Positions 17,558-26,530 of a stretch of 35,358 nt of DNA are shown here, piece by piece. The DNA comes from Pseudoxanthomonas suwonensis (GTDB lineage: Bacteria > Pseudomonadota > Gammaproteobacteria > Xanthomonadales > Xanthomonadaceae). The first letter of the stretch is position 1. Every line of letters starts with the position of its first letter. The position numbers and the translations under genes are program-made. The DNA lies in the NCBI GenBank assembly GCA_030535605.1, contig JAUNRQ010000023.1:1-35358 (forward strand), written 5' to 3'. The notes beneath the pieces are model-generated. The model was not told where the DNA came from and searched no databases. It saw nothing but the letters and a program-made list of their open reading frames with translations.

Positions 17558-17595
17558 CGCCACCGCTCGGCGCGAGTGTCGCGGTGGCGTAGGAT
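17558..17595 (+). promoter_or_regulatory. Inverted repeat abutting a possible -10 box before the S9 peptidase gene
   Basis: CGCCACCGC (17558-17566) and GCGGTGGCG (17581-17589) are perfect 9-base arms around 14 bases. TAGGAT (17590-17595), a plausible -10 hexamer, follows directly, about 27 bases before the ATG at 17623. This may be an operator or the end of an upstream terminator without a T tract. No clear -35 is visible, so confidence is low. Confidence 0.3.
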
Positions 17596-17622
17596 GAAGC
17601 GGTTTTCGCCCACGAGCCCGCC

Positions 17623-19950
17623 ATGACCCACCACGCCACCACCGCGGCGCTGCTGCTGGCCCTCGCCAGCGCCAGTACTGCCGCGCAAACGCCCGCGCTG
17701 ACCACCGCCGACTACGACCGTGCCGCCAGCCGGCTGGCGCAGAACGTCGATCCGCTGGTCGACGGCATGGCCAGTGCGCTGGCGTGGCAGGACGATGGCA
17801 GCGTGCTGTTCGTGCTGAGCGATGCCGATGGCGGGCGCCTGTTGCAGGCCGACGCCGGGCAGTCCGGTCGCGAGCTGGTGCCGCGCGCGGCGCTGGCACG
17901 GGCGCTGTCGCGCGTGGCGGACAAGCCGGTGGTCGAGGCGCGGATGTTGGCCAAGGTGTCCGGCCTGGAACTGCGCGATGCCGGCCGGTCGCTGGCACTG
18001 CGGCACGACGGCCAGAGCTACGTGTGCAGCATCGGCAACCGTCCGCAGTGCCGCAAGGACGACAGCGCCACCCCGGCCGACGGCGATGGTCCGGGCCTGG
18101 CCTCGCCGGACGGCAGCCGTGAAGTCTTCATCCGCGCGCACAACCTGTGGCTGCGCGAGCGCGCCAGCGGCAAGGAAACCCCGCTCACCAGCGACGGCGT
18201 GGAGCACTACGGCTACGGCACCGACAACGCCGGCTGGGCGCGGCGCAAGACCCCGCTGGCGGTGTGGTCGCCGGATTCCAGCCGGCTGGTGAGCTTCCGC
18301 CACGACGCCCGCAAGGTCAGCACCATGACCATGGTCGGCACCGGCATCGGTGCGCCGGAAGCCACCCAGTGGCGTTATCCGTTCGTCGGCGACGAACACA
18401 TCTTCATGATCGAACCGCTGGTGCTGGACCTGCGTGGCGACACGCCGCGCCAGGTCGCCATCGACCTGCCGCCGCTGAACCACCGCGGCACCATCTGCGA
18501 CCACATCGCCTGCTTCGGCACCTGGGAGGACGCGCAGTGGTCGGCCGACGGCAACACCTTGGCGATTGCCTCGGTGGCCCGCGACCATCGCTGGGTGGAA
18601 CTGTTCGAGGTGCAGGCCGACAGCGGCGCCACCCGCCGCTTCTTCCGCCATGAAACCCCGACCCAGTACGAATCCGGCGTGCGCGGCGTCAACTGGCGGT
18701 ATCTGCCGGCGCGCGGCGAGTTCCTCTGGTACGACACCGGCAGCGACTGGGGCCATCTGGTGCTGCACGACCTCGCCAGCGGTGCGCGCAAGCATGCGGT
18801 GACCGCCGGCGGCTGGAACGTCACCCAGGTGGCGCGCGTGGACGAAGACGCCGGCAACGTGTGGTTCCGAGCTGTCGGGCGCGAAGCCGGGCGCAATCCG
18901 TATTACACGCACTTCTACAAGGCATCGCTGGACGGCGGCGAGCCGCTGCTGCTGAGTCCCGACGATGGCGAGCACCGGATCGACGTCAGCAAGGATCAGC
19001 GCCTGTTCGTCGACACCTGGTCCGACTACCGCAGCGCTCCGGTCAGCGTGCTGCGCAGCATGGACGATGGCCGCGCGCTGCAGACGCTGGCGCAGGCCGA
19101 CCTCGGCCGCCTGCATGCCTCCGGCTGGCAGCCGCCGGAACCGTTCACGGTCAAGGCGCGCGACGGCACCACCGATCTGCACGGGGTGATGTTCAAGCCT
19201 TCGGACTTCGATGCCTCCCGGCGCTATCCGATCGTCAACTACATCTATCCCGGCCCGCAGGTCGGCTCCGTGCGCACCCGCGCCTTCGCCGCCGCGCAGC
19301 TCGACCATCAGGCACTGGCGGAACTGGGCTTCATCGTCGTCGCCATCGACGGCATGGGCACGCCATTGCGCAGCAAGGCCTTCCAGGATGCCTATTACGG
19401 CGACATGGGCGACAACACCCTGCCCGACCAGGTCGCGGCGATGCGCGCATTGGCGCTGCGCCATGCCTGGATCGACATCGACCGCGCCGGCATCTGGGGC
19501 CACTCCGGTGGCGGCAACGCCACCGCCGGCGCATTGTTCCGTTACCCCGACTTCTTCAAGGTCGGCGTCGCCCAGGCCGGCAACCACGACAACCGCACCT
19601 ACGTCGACGACTGGGCCGAGCGCTACCACGGCCTGAACGTCAAGGCCGCCGACGGCACCAGCAACTACGACGACCAGGCCAATGCCGCGCATGCCGAGAA
19701 CCTCGCCGGCAAGCTGCTGCTCATCCACGGCATGATGGACGACAACGTCCCCGTGCAGAACACGCTGCTGGTGGTCGATGCGCTGGTCAAGGCCAACAAG
19801 GATTTCGACCTGCTGATCCTGCCGCATGCGCGGCACGGCTTCACCGGCGCCGACAACCTCTACGTCACCCGCCGCCGCTGGGATTATTTCGTCGAGCACC
19901 TGCTCGGGGCGACCCCGCCGCACGAGTACCGCATCGCGCCTGCCCCCTGA
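17623..19950 (+). CDS. Secreted S9 family prolyl peptidase (DPP-IV-like)
   Basis: The 775-residue product begins with a signal peptide (residues 1-21, LLLALASASTAAQT). The N-terminal half is a DPP-IV-type beta-propeller (LAVWSPDSSRLVSFRHD, YPFVGDEH, AQWSADGNTLAIASVARDH). The C-terminal alpha/beta hydrolase domain has the catalytic triad Ser628 (GHSGGG), Asp706 (HGMMDDNV) and His738 (RHGF), with Ser-Asp-His spacing like human DPP-IV. YIYPGPQVGSVRTRAF precedes the nucleophile. It should remove N-terminal dipeptides, probably X-Pro, from peptides in the periplasm or outside the cell. This is common in proteolytic Xanthomonadaceae. The gene stands alone and converges on fpr. Confidence 0.9.
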   Translation: MTHHATTAALLLALASASTAAQTPALTTADYDRAASRLAQNVDPLVDGMASALAWQDDGSVLFVLSDADGGRLLQADAGQSGRELVPRAALARALSRVADKPVVEARMLAKVSGLELRDAGRSLALRHDGQSYVCSIGNRPQCRKDDSATPADGDGPGLASPDGSREVFIRAHNLWLRERASGKETPLTSDGVEHYGYGTDNAGWARRKTPLAVWSPDSSRLVSFRHDARKVSTMTMVGTGIGAPEATQWRYPFVGDEHIFMIEPLVLDLRGDTPRQVAIDLPPLNHRGTICDHIACFGTWEDAQWSADGNTLAIASVARDHRWVELFEVQADSGATRRFFRHETPTQYESGVRGVNWRYLPARGEFLWYDTGSDWGHLVLHDLASGARKHAVTAGGWNVTQVARVDEDAGNVWFRAVGREAGRNPYYTHFYKASLDGGEPLLLSPDDGEHRIDVSKDQRLFVDTWSDYRSAPVSVLRSMDDGRALQTLAQADLGRLHASGWQPPEPFTVKARDGTTDLHGVMFKPSDFDASRRYPIVNYIYPGPQVGSVRTRAFAAAQLDHQALAELGFIVVAIDGMGTPLRSKAFQDAYYGDMGDNTLPDQVAAMRALALRHAWIDIDRAGIWGHSGGGNATAGALFRYPDFFKVGVAQAGNHDNRTYVDDWAERYHGLNVKAADGTSNYDDQANAAHAENLAGKLLLIHGMMDDNVPVQNTLLVVDALVKANKDFDLLILPHARHGFTGADNLYVTRRRWDYFVEHLLGATPPHEYRIAPAP

Positions 19951-20008
19951 CGCTCCCCTCTCGCGCCATCACGGAACGGCGGCCATGGGAGGGCCGTGCG
20001 GCCCGGCT

Positions 20009-20779
20009 TCAGCGCAGGCTGACGTACTTCTCGCGACGGATGTGCTTCATCGGCAGGCCGTGGCCCTTCAGTGCCTCGACGCAGGCATCGACCATGTTCG
20101 GGTTGCCGCACAGATAGGCGATGTCGCCCTCGGCCTGCGGGGCCACGTCCGCCAGGAAGTTCTGCACGTAGCCGTGGCGGACGTTGATTTCCGCGGCCAG
20201 TGGTGCGTCGGCGGCGGGCAGTTCGCGGGACAGGCAGGCGAGGTAGCGGAACCGCGCGCCGTGGCGGCGGGCGAAATCTGCGAACTCGTCGGCGAACAGC
20301 AGTTCGGCCGGGCTGCGCGCGCCGTGCATCAGCACGATCGACAGGCCCGGTTGTTCGGCCAGCCGCTGGTCCAGATCCGGCAACATCGACCGGTAGCTGG
20401 CCACGCCGGTACCGGTGGCGATCAGCAGGTAGCGGGTGTTGCTGTCGTCCGGCTTGAGCGTGAACAGGCCCATCGGCCCCGTGGCCTGAAGCGATTCGCC
20501 GATTGCCATCCCCTGGAACAGTGCGGTGGCGCGACCGCCGGGCACCACGCTGGCGATGAATTCGACCGCTTCGCCCACGGCGATGGCATGGTCGTGCCGG
20601 GTCGCCAGCGAATAGCTGCGCCGCGCCACCTCGCCATCGCCCAGCGGGAAATGGATCTGGATGAACTGGCCCGGGGTGTAGTCCAGCGGCTGGCCGTCGT
20701 CGCGCACGAAACACAGGCGCATGACGCCGGGCGCGAAGTCCTCGCGCTCGAGCAGGCGGATCGGGAAGAACTTGGACAT
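20009..20779 (-). CDS. fpr: Ferredoxin-NADP reductase
   Basis: The 256-residue flavoprotein has the FAD-binding RRSYSLAT motif near residue 53, the VPGG and GPMGLFTLK phosphate loop region, and the NADP-binding LLIATGTGVASYRSML. The C-terminal end is AYLCGNPNMVD...HIRREKYVSLR. It exchanges electrons between NADPH and ferredoxin or flavodoxin in the cytosol. The length fits the bacterial Fpr subclass. The ATG at 20779 starts MSKFFPIRLLERED. It diverges from the ABC exporter genes. Confidence 0.88.
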   Translation of the reverse strand: MSKFFPIRLLEREDFAPGVMRLCFVRDDGQPLDYTPGQFIQIHFPLGDGEVARRSYSLATRHDHAIAVGEAVEFIASVVPGGRATALFQGMAIGESLQATGPMGLFTLKPDDSNTRYLLIATGTGVASYRSMLPDLDQRLAEQPGLSIVLMHGARSPAELLFADEFADFARRHGARFRYLACLSRELPAADAPLAAEINVRHGYVQNFLADVAPQAEGDIAYLCGNPNMVDACVEALKGHGLPMKHIRREKYVSLR

Positions 20780-20880
20780 GGGCACAGGCCGGGACACGGC
20801 CGCGAACGACGGGGGACAGCCCGGCAGTTTAATGCACCCGGCGGTACACTAGCCGGTGACCTGAATGGCCGGTCGTGCGC

Positions 20881-20925
20881 GCCGCCCGGAATGTTCACCG
20901 GGCGGCAGTGCTACCGTGCTGCCGC
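20881..20925 (+). promoter_or_regulatory. Two mutually exclusive hairpins in the leader of the ABC exporter genes
   Basis: GCCGCCCGG (20881-20889) pairs with CCGGGCGGC (20898-20906) around an 8-base loop. Bases 20902-20908 (GCGGCAG) can instead pair with 20919-20925 (CTGCCGC). The two stems share 20902-20906, so only one can form. They lie 90-130 bases before the GTG at 21014. This could be a regulatory leader or simply GC-rich fold-back. Confidence 0.3.
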
Positions 20926-21013
20926 GGTCGCCCGCCGATGCCCGTGCGCAGGGCGCACCGCGTCCGCCGGTGCCGGCGATGCGTCTTTCGTCATTTTCGG
21001 AAAAGCCTGTCCC

Positions 21014-21970
21014 GTGTCAGCTTCCCCTGTCGACCCCCAACCCGCCGCGCTGTCCGTCAAGGATCTGCGCAAGACCTACGACAACGGCGTGCAGGCGCTC
21101 AAGGGCGTCTCGCTGGAGGTCGCGCCCGGCGACTTCCACGCGCTGCTCGGGCCCAACGGCGCCGGCAAGTCAACGCTGATCGGCATCGTCTCCTCGCTGG
21201 TCAACAAGACCTCCGGCGAGGTCCGCGTGTTCGGCACCGACCTCACCGCGCAGCGCAGCGCGGCGATGCGCCTGCTGGGCCTGGTGCCGCAGGAGATCAA
21301 CTTCAACATGTTCGAGAAGCCGCGCGACATCCTGGTCAACTATGCCGGCTTCTACGGCGTGCCGCGCGCCGAGGCACTGGCCCGGGCCGGCGAGGAACTG
21401 GCGCGCGCGCAGCTGTCCGACAAGGCCGAGGTGATGAGCCGCACGCTGTCCGGCGGCATGAAGCGCCGGCTGATGATCGCCCGCGCCATGATGACCCGCC
21501 CGCGCCTGCTGATCCTCGATGAGCCCACCGCCGGCGTGGACATCGAGATCCGCCGCGGCATGTGGCGCACGCTGCGCGAGATCAATGCCGCCGGCACCAC
21601 CATCATCCTCACCACCCATTACCTTGAGGAAGCCGAGGCGCTGTGCCGCAACCTGGCGATCATCGACCACGGCACCATCGTCGCCGAGGGTTCGATGCGT
21701 TCGATGCTGGCGCGGCTGGACGTGGAAGGCTTCCTGTTCGACATCGACGGCGTGCTGCCGGCCGAGTTGCCGCGGATCGAGGGCACCACGCTGGTGCGGC
21801 TGGATGACCACACCCTGGATCTGGACATGCCTCGCGCCATGGACCTCAACCGCGTGTTCGCCGCGCTGGCCGACGCCGGCATCCGCGTGCGCTCGATGCG
21901 CACCAAGTCCAACCGCCTGGAGGAACTGTTCGTGCGCATGGTGTCGCAGCCGCGGGAGGATGCGGCATGA
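21014..21970 (+). CDS. ABC-2 type exporter ATP-binding protein
   Basis: The 318-residue ATPase has Walker A GPNGAGKST near residue 46, a Q-loop in LVPQEINFN, the signature LSGGMKRRL, Walker B LLILDEPTAGVD and the switch His in TTHYLEEAE. A C-terminal extension of about 90 residues (FDIDGVLPAELPRIEG...) follows. The pattern is that of YadG-like ATPases paired with single ABC-2 permeases. The start is the GTG at 21014; the long open frame upstream is GC-rich noise that crosses the divergent fpr gene. The stop overlaps the permease start by 4 bases. The exported substrate is unknown. Confidence 0.9.
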   Translation: MSASPVDPQPAALSVKDLRKTYDNGVQALKGVSLEVAPGDFHALLGPNGAGKSTLIGIVSSLVNKTSGEVRVFGTDLTAQRSAAMRLLGLVPQEINFNMFEKPRDILVNYAGFYGVPRAEALARAGEELARAQLSDKAEVMSRTLSGGMKRRLMIARAMMTRPRLLILDEPTAGVDIEIRRGMWRTLREINAAGTTIILTTHYLEEAEALCRNLAIIDHGTIVAEGSMRSMLARLDVEGFLFDIDGVLPAELPRIEGTTLVRLDDHTLDLDMPRAMDLNRVFAALADAGIRVRSMRTKSNRLEELFVRMVSQPREDAA

Positions 21971-22737
21971 GCCATCCCGACCTGACCGCGCTGCTGACCG
22001 TCGCCCGCCGTGAAGTGGTGCGGATCCTGCGCATCTGGCCGCAGACGCTGGTGCCGCCGGCCATCACCATGACCCTGTACTTCCTGATCTTCGGCGGGCT
22101 GATCGGCGCGCGCGTCGGGCAGATGGACGGGCTGCCGTACATGGCATTCATCGTCCCCGGGCTGGTGATGATGAGCGTGATCCAGAACAGCTACGGCAAC
22201 ATCTCCTCCAGCTTCTTCGGCGCCAAGTTCGGCCGCCACATCGAGGAATTGCAGGTCAGCCCGATGCCGAACTGGGTGATCCTCGCCGGCTACGTCACCG
22301 GCGCGGTGCTGCGCGGGCTGATCGTCGGCGCGCTGGTGCTGTTGATCGCCATGCTCTTCACCAAGGTGCCACTGGTGCATCCGCTGATCACCATCGGCTC
22401 GGTGTTGCTGGGCGCGGTGATCTTTTCGCTGGCCGGCTTCGTCAACGCGGTGTACGCGAAGAAGTTCGACGACATCACCATCGTCCCGACCTTCATCCTG
22501 ACCCCGCTCACCTATCTCGGCGGCGTGTTCTATTCGGTGAAGTTGCTGCCGGAGTGGGCGCAGACGCTCACCCACCTGAACCCGATCTTCTACATGGTCA
22601 ACGCCTTCCGCTACGGCCTGATGGGCGTGAGCGACGTGCCGCCGTGGACCGCGTTCGCGCTGATGGGCGTGTTCGTGCTGGTCCTGGGTGCACTGGCACT
22701 GTGGCTGCTGCACCGCGGGACCGGGATGCGCAGCTGA
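21967..22737 (+). CDS. ABC-2 type exporter permease
   Basis: The 256-residue inner-membrane protein has about six hydrophobic segments, including TLVPPAITMTLYFLIFGGLIG, YMAFIVPGLVMMSVI, ILAGYVTGAVLRGLIVGALVLLIAMLF and LITIGSVLLGAVIFSLAGFVNAVY. It has the ABC2-membrane features LTPLTYLGGVFYSV and LNPIFYMVNAFRYG. It resembles YadH. It is translationally coupled to the ATPase gene (ATGA overlap), and the two form a minimal exporter. A hairpin with 7-bp outer arms at about 22746-22771 follows but lacks a T run. Confidence 0.9.
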   Translation: MSHPDLTALLTVARREVVRILRIWPQTLVPPAITMTLYFLIFGGLIGARVGQMDGLPYMAFIVPGLVMMSVIQNSYGNISSSFFGAKFGRHIEELQVSPMPNWVILAGYVTGAVLRGLIVGALVLLIAMLFTKVPLVHPLITIGSVLLGAVIFSLAGFVNAVYAKKFDDITIVPTFILTPLTYLGGVFYSVKLLPEWAQTLTHLNPIFYMVNAFRYGLMGVSDVPPWTAFALMGVFVLVLGALALWLLHRGTGMRS

Positions 22738-22830
22738 GGTAGCCCGTGCGTCGATCCTTCGGCGCACGGTGCGTGCGGACATGAACCGCGTATAGACTCG
22801 CGCGCTTCCCCCCCACGCGAGTGCTTCGCC

Positions 22831-23352
22831 ATGACCCTGAGCAAGACCCTGCCGTTGCTGGCCTGCCTGTGCGTTGCCGCCACCGGCTGCAACGCGGACA
22901 CCACCGCTGAAACTGGCACCACCGCCAATGCCGCGAGCGCGCAGGCCGAAGCGCCCGTCGCCGCGCCGGCCGAAGCCGAACGGATGGCTGCGCCTGCCGA
23001 CGATGCCGAGGTCATCGCATCGGTGGACGAGAATCTTCGCAACACCATCGGCCTGGCCGGGGTGATGACCGCGATGGTCGAAGCCTGCGGTCTGGGCAAT
23101 GCCGCGCAATCGCGCGAAGCACTGGCCAACGTGCAGCGCGAGATGGCGCCGCAGGGCCTGTCCGCCGCGCAGGTCGCGGCAGTGTTCAACGCCGCTTACG
23201 CGGGAGCCAAGGCCAAGGCCGCGCAGGTCGATGCTGCGGAGAAGGAGCGTGATTGCCAGGGCCTGCGGCAGATGGCCGATCCGGAAACCGCCAGGAAGGT
23301 CGAGCGCGCCTTGGGCGACGCCGAGGAAGCGCTGAAGCAGATGCCGCACTGA
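22831..23352 (+). CDS. Small lipoprotein of unknown function
   Basis: The 173-residue product has an N-terminal hydrophobic segment (LPLLACLCVAATGC) with the likely lipidated Cys at residue 20, then an Ala/Thr/Glu/Pro-rich linker to about residue 65. The remainder is helical and charged, with SVDENLRNTIGLAGVMTAMVEACGLG and KAAQVDAAEKERDCQGLRQM. Its two cysteines (about residues 90 and 147) may form a disulfide. No family is recognised. It converges on the RND permease gene 31 bases away. Confidence 0.7.
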   Translation: MTLSKTLPLLACLCVAATGCNADTTAETGTTANAASAQAEAPVAAPAEAERMAAPADDAEVIASVDENLRNTIGLAGVMTAMVEACGLGNAAQSREALANVQREMAPQGLSAAQVAAVFNAAYAGAKAKAAQVDAAEKERDCQGLRQMADPETARKVERALGDAEEALKQMPH

Positions 23353-23383
23353 TCGGAAGCGCGTATCGCCCGCGCCAGGCCAC

Positions 23384-26300
23384 TCAGTGCCCGGGCGCGG
23401 GCGGTGCGCTCTTGCCGCGGCCGAACCTGCGCGCCACCCAGTCACCGGCATCGTGCATCACCGTGTAGGTGGCCGGGATCACGATCAGGCTCAGCGCGGT
23501 GGAGGTGATCAAGCCGCCGATCACCGCCCAGGCCATCGGCGCACGGAAACTGGAGTCGCCGGCGAATCCCAGCGCCAGCGGCAGCATGCCGGCGCCCATG
23601 GCAATGGTGGTCATGATCACCGGCCGTGCGCGCTTGCGGCAGGCGTCGATCAATGCGTCGTGCTGGCTCAGGCCGTGCTCGTCCTCGGCCATCACCGCGT
23701 AGTCCACCAGAAGGATCGAGTTCTTGGTGGCGATGCCGATCAGCAGCAGCAGGCCGATGAGCGCCGGCAGCGAGAGCATGTTGTTGGTCAGCAGCAACGC
23801 GCCGAACGCGCCGCCGGCCGACAGTGGCACCGCGGCCAGGATGGTGGCCGGCATCAGCGGGTGCTTGAACAGCAACAGCAGCACCATGTAGATGCAGACG
23901 ATGCCCGCGACCATCGCCACGGCGAAGCCGACGAACAGTTCCACGAAGATTTCCGAATCGCCGGTGTTGCCGAAGGTCACCCCCGGCGGCAGCGCGTTGA
24001 CCGCCGGCAGCGCGCGTACTTCGCGCATCACCTCGCCCAGCGGGCGCCCCGACAGTTCGGCCGACAGGGTGACGTTGCGCTGGCGGTCGTAGCGGCTGAT
24101 CACCGAAGGGCCGGAGCCGTCGCTGATCTCGGCCACTGCTTCCAGCGGCACCGGGCCCTTGGCGCCGCGCACCCGCAACTGGCGCAGGGTGGCCGGGTCT
24201 TCCAGATCCTCGCGGGCGAAGCCGACGCGGATCGGGATCTGGCGGTCGGGCAGGTTGAGCTTGGCCATGCGCTGGGTGTAGTCGCCGGCGGTCGCCACGC
24301 GCGCGGCTTCGGCGATCGCGGCGGTGGAAACACCAAGGTCCGCGGCTCGCGCCGTATCCGGCACGATCCGGATTTCCGGCCGCAGCAGCGCCGCGCTGGA
24401 GGAGATGCTGCCCAGGCCTTGCAGTTGCCGCAGTTCGCGCTCGACCTGGGCGGCGGCGGCATTGAGGCTGCGCGGATCATCACCGAACAGCACCAGCTGC
24501 ATCTGCTCGCCCGGTTCGTTGCTCATGTAGCTGACCCGCGCCCCGGGCAGCGTGCGCAGGCGTTCGCGGGCGACGTCTTCCAGTGCTTTCTGGTGGCGAT
24601 CACGGTCGCCGCGATCACCCCAGTCCAGGGTCAGCACTGCCTTGCGTGGATCGGCACCGCCCGAGCGCGACGGATCGCCAACGTCCGGAACCGAGCCGAC
24701 CTGGGTGAACACCTGCTGCAACTCGGGGATGTCCGACAGCATCGCGCGGGCGCGTTCGGCCACTGCTTGCGTCTGCTCGATGCGGGTGCCCGGCGGAAGC
24801 TCCAGCGACAGCATGCTGCGGCCAGGATCGGATACCGGGATGAAGGTCGCCGGGATGAACGGGACCAGCCCCAGCGACAGCACGAACAGCCCGAATGCCG
24901 CGGCCAACGTTTTCCAGCGGTTGCGCAGGGCGGCATCCACCCAGCGCAGGTAGCGCTGCATCAACCGGCTGTCGCCTTCCTTCTCCGGCTCCGCGTGCAG
25001 CAGGTAGGCGGCCATCATCGGCGTCAGCAGGCGCGCGACCAGCAGCGAGAACAGCACCGCGGTGGCGGCGGTCCAGCCGAATTCCTGGAAGAACTTGCCG
25101 GCGATGCCGGGCATGAACGCCACCGGCACGAACACCGCCACCAGCGTGGCCGAAGTCGCCACCACCGCGATGCCGATTTCGGCGGCGGCATCGCGCGCGG
25201 CCTCCAGCGGCTTCTTGCCCATGCCGAGGTGGCGCACGATGTTCTCGATCTCGACGATCGCATCGTCCACCAGGATGCCGATCACCACCGACAGCGCCAG
25301 CAGGGTGATCAGGTTCAGCGAGAAACCCAGCCACCAGATCACCGCGAAGGTGGGGATGATCGACAGCGGCAGCGCCAGCGCCGCGATCCAGGTCGCGCGC
25401 CAGTTGCGCAGGAAGAAGAACACCACCACCAGCGCCAGCAGGCCGCCCTCGATGAGCATGTGCATGGACGACTTGAACGAGGTCTCGGCCTCGGTGGTCA
25501 TGTCGCTGATCAGGTTGAATTCGATGCCGGGGTGGCTGGCCTGCAGGTCGGCCAGGGTCTGCTGCACCGCCTTGCGGATCTTCAGTTCGTCACCGCCGCG
25601 ACTGCGTGCCATGGTGAAGCCGACCACCGATTCGCCGTCCAGCAACGCCGCCTGGGTCGGATCGGCGGCGGCATCGGTGATCCGCGCGACCGCCGACAGG
25701 CGCAGCGTGCGGCCGTCGGTCAGTGCGAGGCTGAAATCACGCAGTTGGCGGACGTCCTCGACCGTGCCGATGGTGCGGATGGTCTGGGTTTCGCCGCCCA
25801 GTTCGGCACGTCCGCCCGGCCGCTCCAGCTGCGTCTGCGCCAGTTGCTGCGAGACTTCGCCGGCGGTGATGCCCCAAGCCTCCAGCGCCTGCGGGTCCAG
25901 GTCGATGCGGACCTGCCGTTCGATGCCGCCGATGCGCCGCACCGAGGCCACGCCCTCCACGCCGTACAGCGCACGGCTGACTTCGCGGTCCACGAACCAG
26001 GACATCTGTCCCGGGTCCATGCGCGGGGCGACCAGCGCGTAGGTCAGCAGGTCGCCACCGATCTCGACCTTGGTGATGACCGGCTCCTGGATGTCCTGCG
26101 GCAAATCCATGCGGATGCGGGTCACCGCGTCCTTGGTGTCGTTGAGCGCCTCCATTTCCGGCGTGTCCAGATGGAACTCCACCATGGTCGTGCTGGCGCC
26201 TTCGACCACGTTGGAGACCACCCGCTTCACGCCGTTGAGGGTCGCCACCGAGTCTTCCACCCGGCGGGTGACTTCGGTTTCCAGCTGCGAGGGCGAGGCA

Positions 26301-26530
26301 CCGGGCTGGGTGATGGTGACCACGGTCATCGGCAGGGCGATGTCCGGGAACATCGCCACCGGCAGCTTGTGGAAGCCCCACAGCCCGGCCACGCACAGCA
26401 CGAAGAACAGCATGATCGAGGGGACCGGGTTGTGGATGCCCCAGGTCGACAGGCGCCCGCCGCGCGCGCGTCCGACGGGCGGAGCCGGATCGGGCGCCGT
26501 GGCCGCGCTGTCGGGGACCTGCGTGTTCAC
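23384..26530 (-). CDS. RND efflux permease (AcrB-type)
   Basis: This 1048-residue inner-membrane proton antiporter exports drugs or other small molecules as a trimer. TM1 lies at about residues 36-56 (SIMLFFVLCVAGLWGFHKL), and the large periplasmic loops begin with VAMFPDIALPMTVVTITQPGAS. The proton-relay aspartates lie in TM4 (GILVDDAIVEIENIVRH), and the partnering Lys in GIATKNSILLVDYAVM of the second half. RND duplication is visible. The start is a GTG at 26530 overlapping the adaptor stop (GTGA), so the two are co-translated. No outer-membrane channel gene is in the window. The substrate cannot be told from sequence. Confidence 0.92.
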   Translation of the reverse strand: MNTQVPDSAATAPDPAPPVGRARGGRLSTWGIHNPVPSIMLFFVLCVAGLWGFHKLPVAMFPDIALPMTVVTITQPGASPSQLETEVTRRVEDSVATLNGVKRVVSNVVEGASTTMVEFHLDTPEMEALNDTKDAVTRIRMDLPQDIQEPVITKVEIGGDLLTYALVAPRMDPGQMSWFVDREVSRALYGVEGVASVRRIGGIERQVRIDLDPQALEAWGITAGEVSQQLAQTQLERPGGRAELGGETQTIRTIGTVEDVRQLRDFSLALTDGRTLRLSAVARITDAAADPTQAALLDGESVVGFTMARSRGGDELKIRKAVQQTLADLQASHPGIEFNLISDMTTEAETSFKSSMHMLIEGGLLALVVVFFFLRNWRATWIAALALPLSIIPTFAVIWWLGFSLNLITLLALSVVIGILVDDAIVEIENIVRHLGMGKKPLEAARDAAAEIGIAVVATSATLVAVFVPVAFMPGIAGKFFQEFGWTAATAVLFSLLVARLLTPMMAAYLLHAEPEKEGDSRLMQRYLRWVDAALRNRWKTLAAAFGLFVLSLGLVPFIPATFIPVSDPGRSMLSLELPPGTRIEQTQAVAERARAMLSDIPELQQVFTQVGSVPDVGDPSRSGGADPRKAVLTLDWGDRGDRDRHQKALEDVARERLRTLPGARVSYMSNEPGEQMQLVLFGDDPRSLNAAAAQVERELRQLQGLGSISSSAALLRPEIRIVPDTARAADLGVSTAAIAEAARVATAGDYTQRMAKLNLPDRQIPIRVGFAREDLEDPATLRQLRVRGAKGPVPLEAVAEISDGSGPSVISRYDRQRNVTLSAELSGRPLGEVMREVRALPAVNALPPGVTFGNTGDSEIFVELFVGFAVAMVAGIVCIYMVLLLLFKHPLMPATILAAVPLSAGGAFGALLLTNNMLSLPALIGLLLLIGIATKNSILLVDYAVMAEDEHGLSQHDALIDACRKRARPVIMTTIAMGAGMLPLALGFAGDSSFRAPMAWAVIGGLITSTALSLIVIPATYTVMHDAGDWVARRFGRGKSAPPAPGH

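Noticed and set aside
16195..19923. A minus-strand open frame of over 1200 codons
   Set aside because: It runs antisense through the ketosynthase, YdcF-like and S9 peptidase genes. Its translation has no domain apart from low-complexity Arg/Ala/Gly/Gln runs, as expected of the antisense frame in very GC-rich DNA.
19951..20008. A GGGCC-GTGC-GGCCC hairpin between the S9 peptidase gene and fpr as a terminator
   Set aside because: The stem is only 5 pairs and no T run follows on either strand. Short GC hairpins are common in this DNA.
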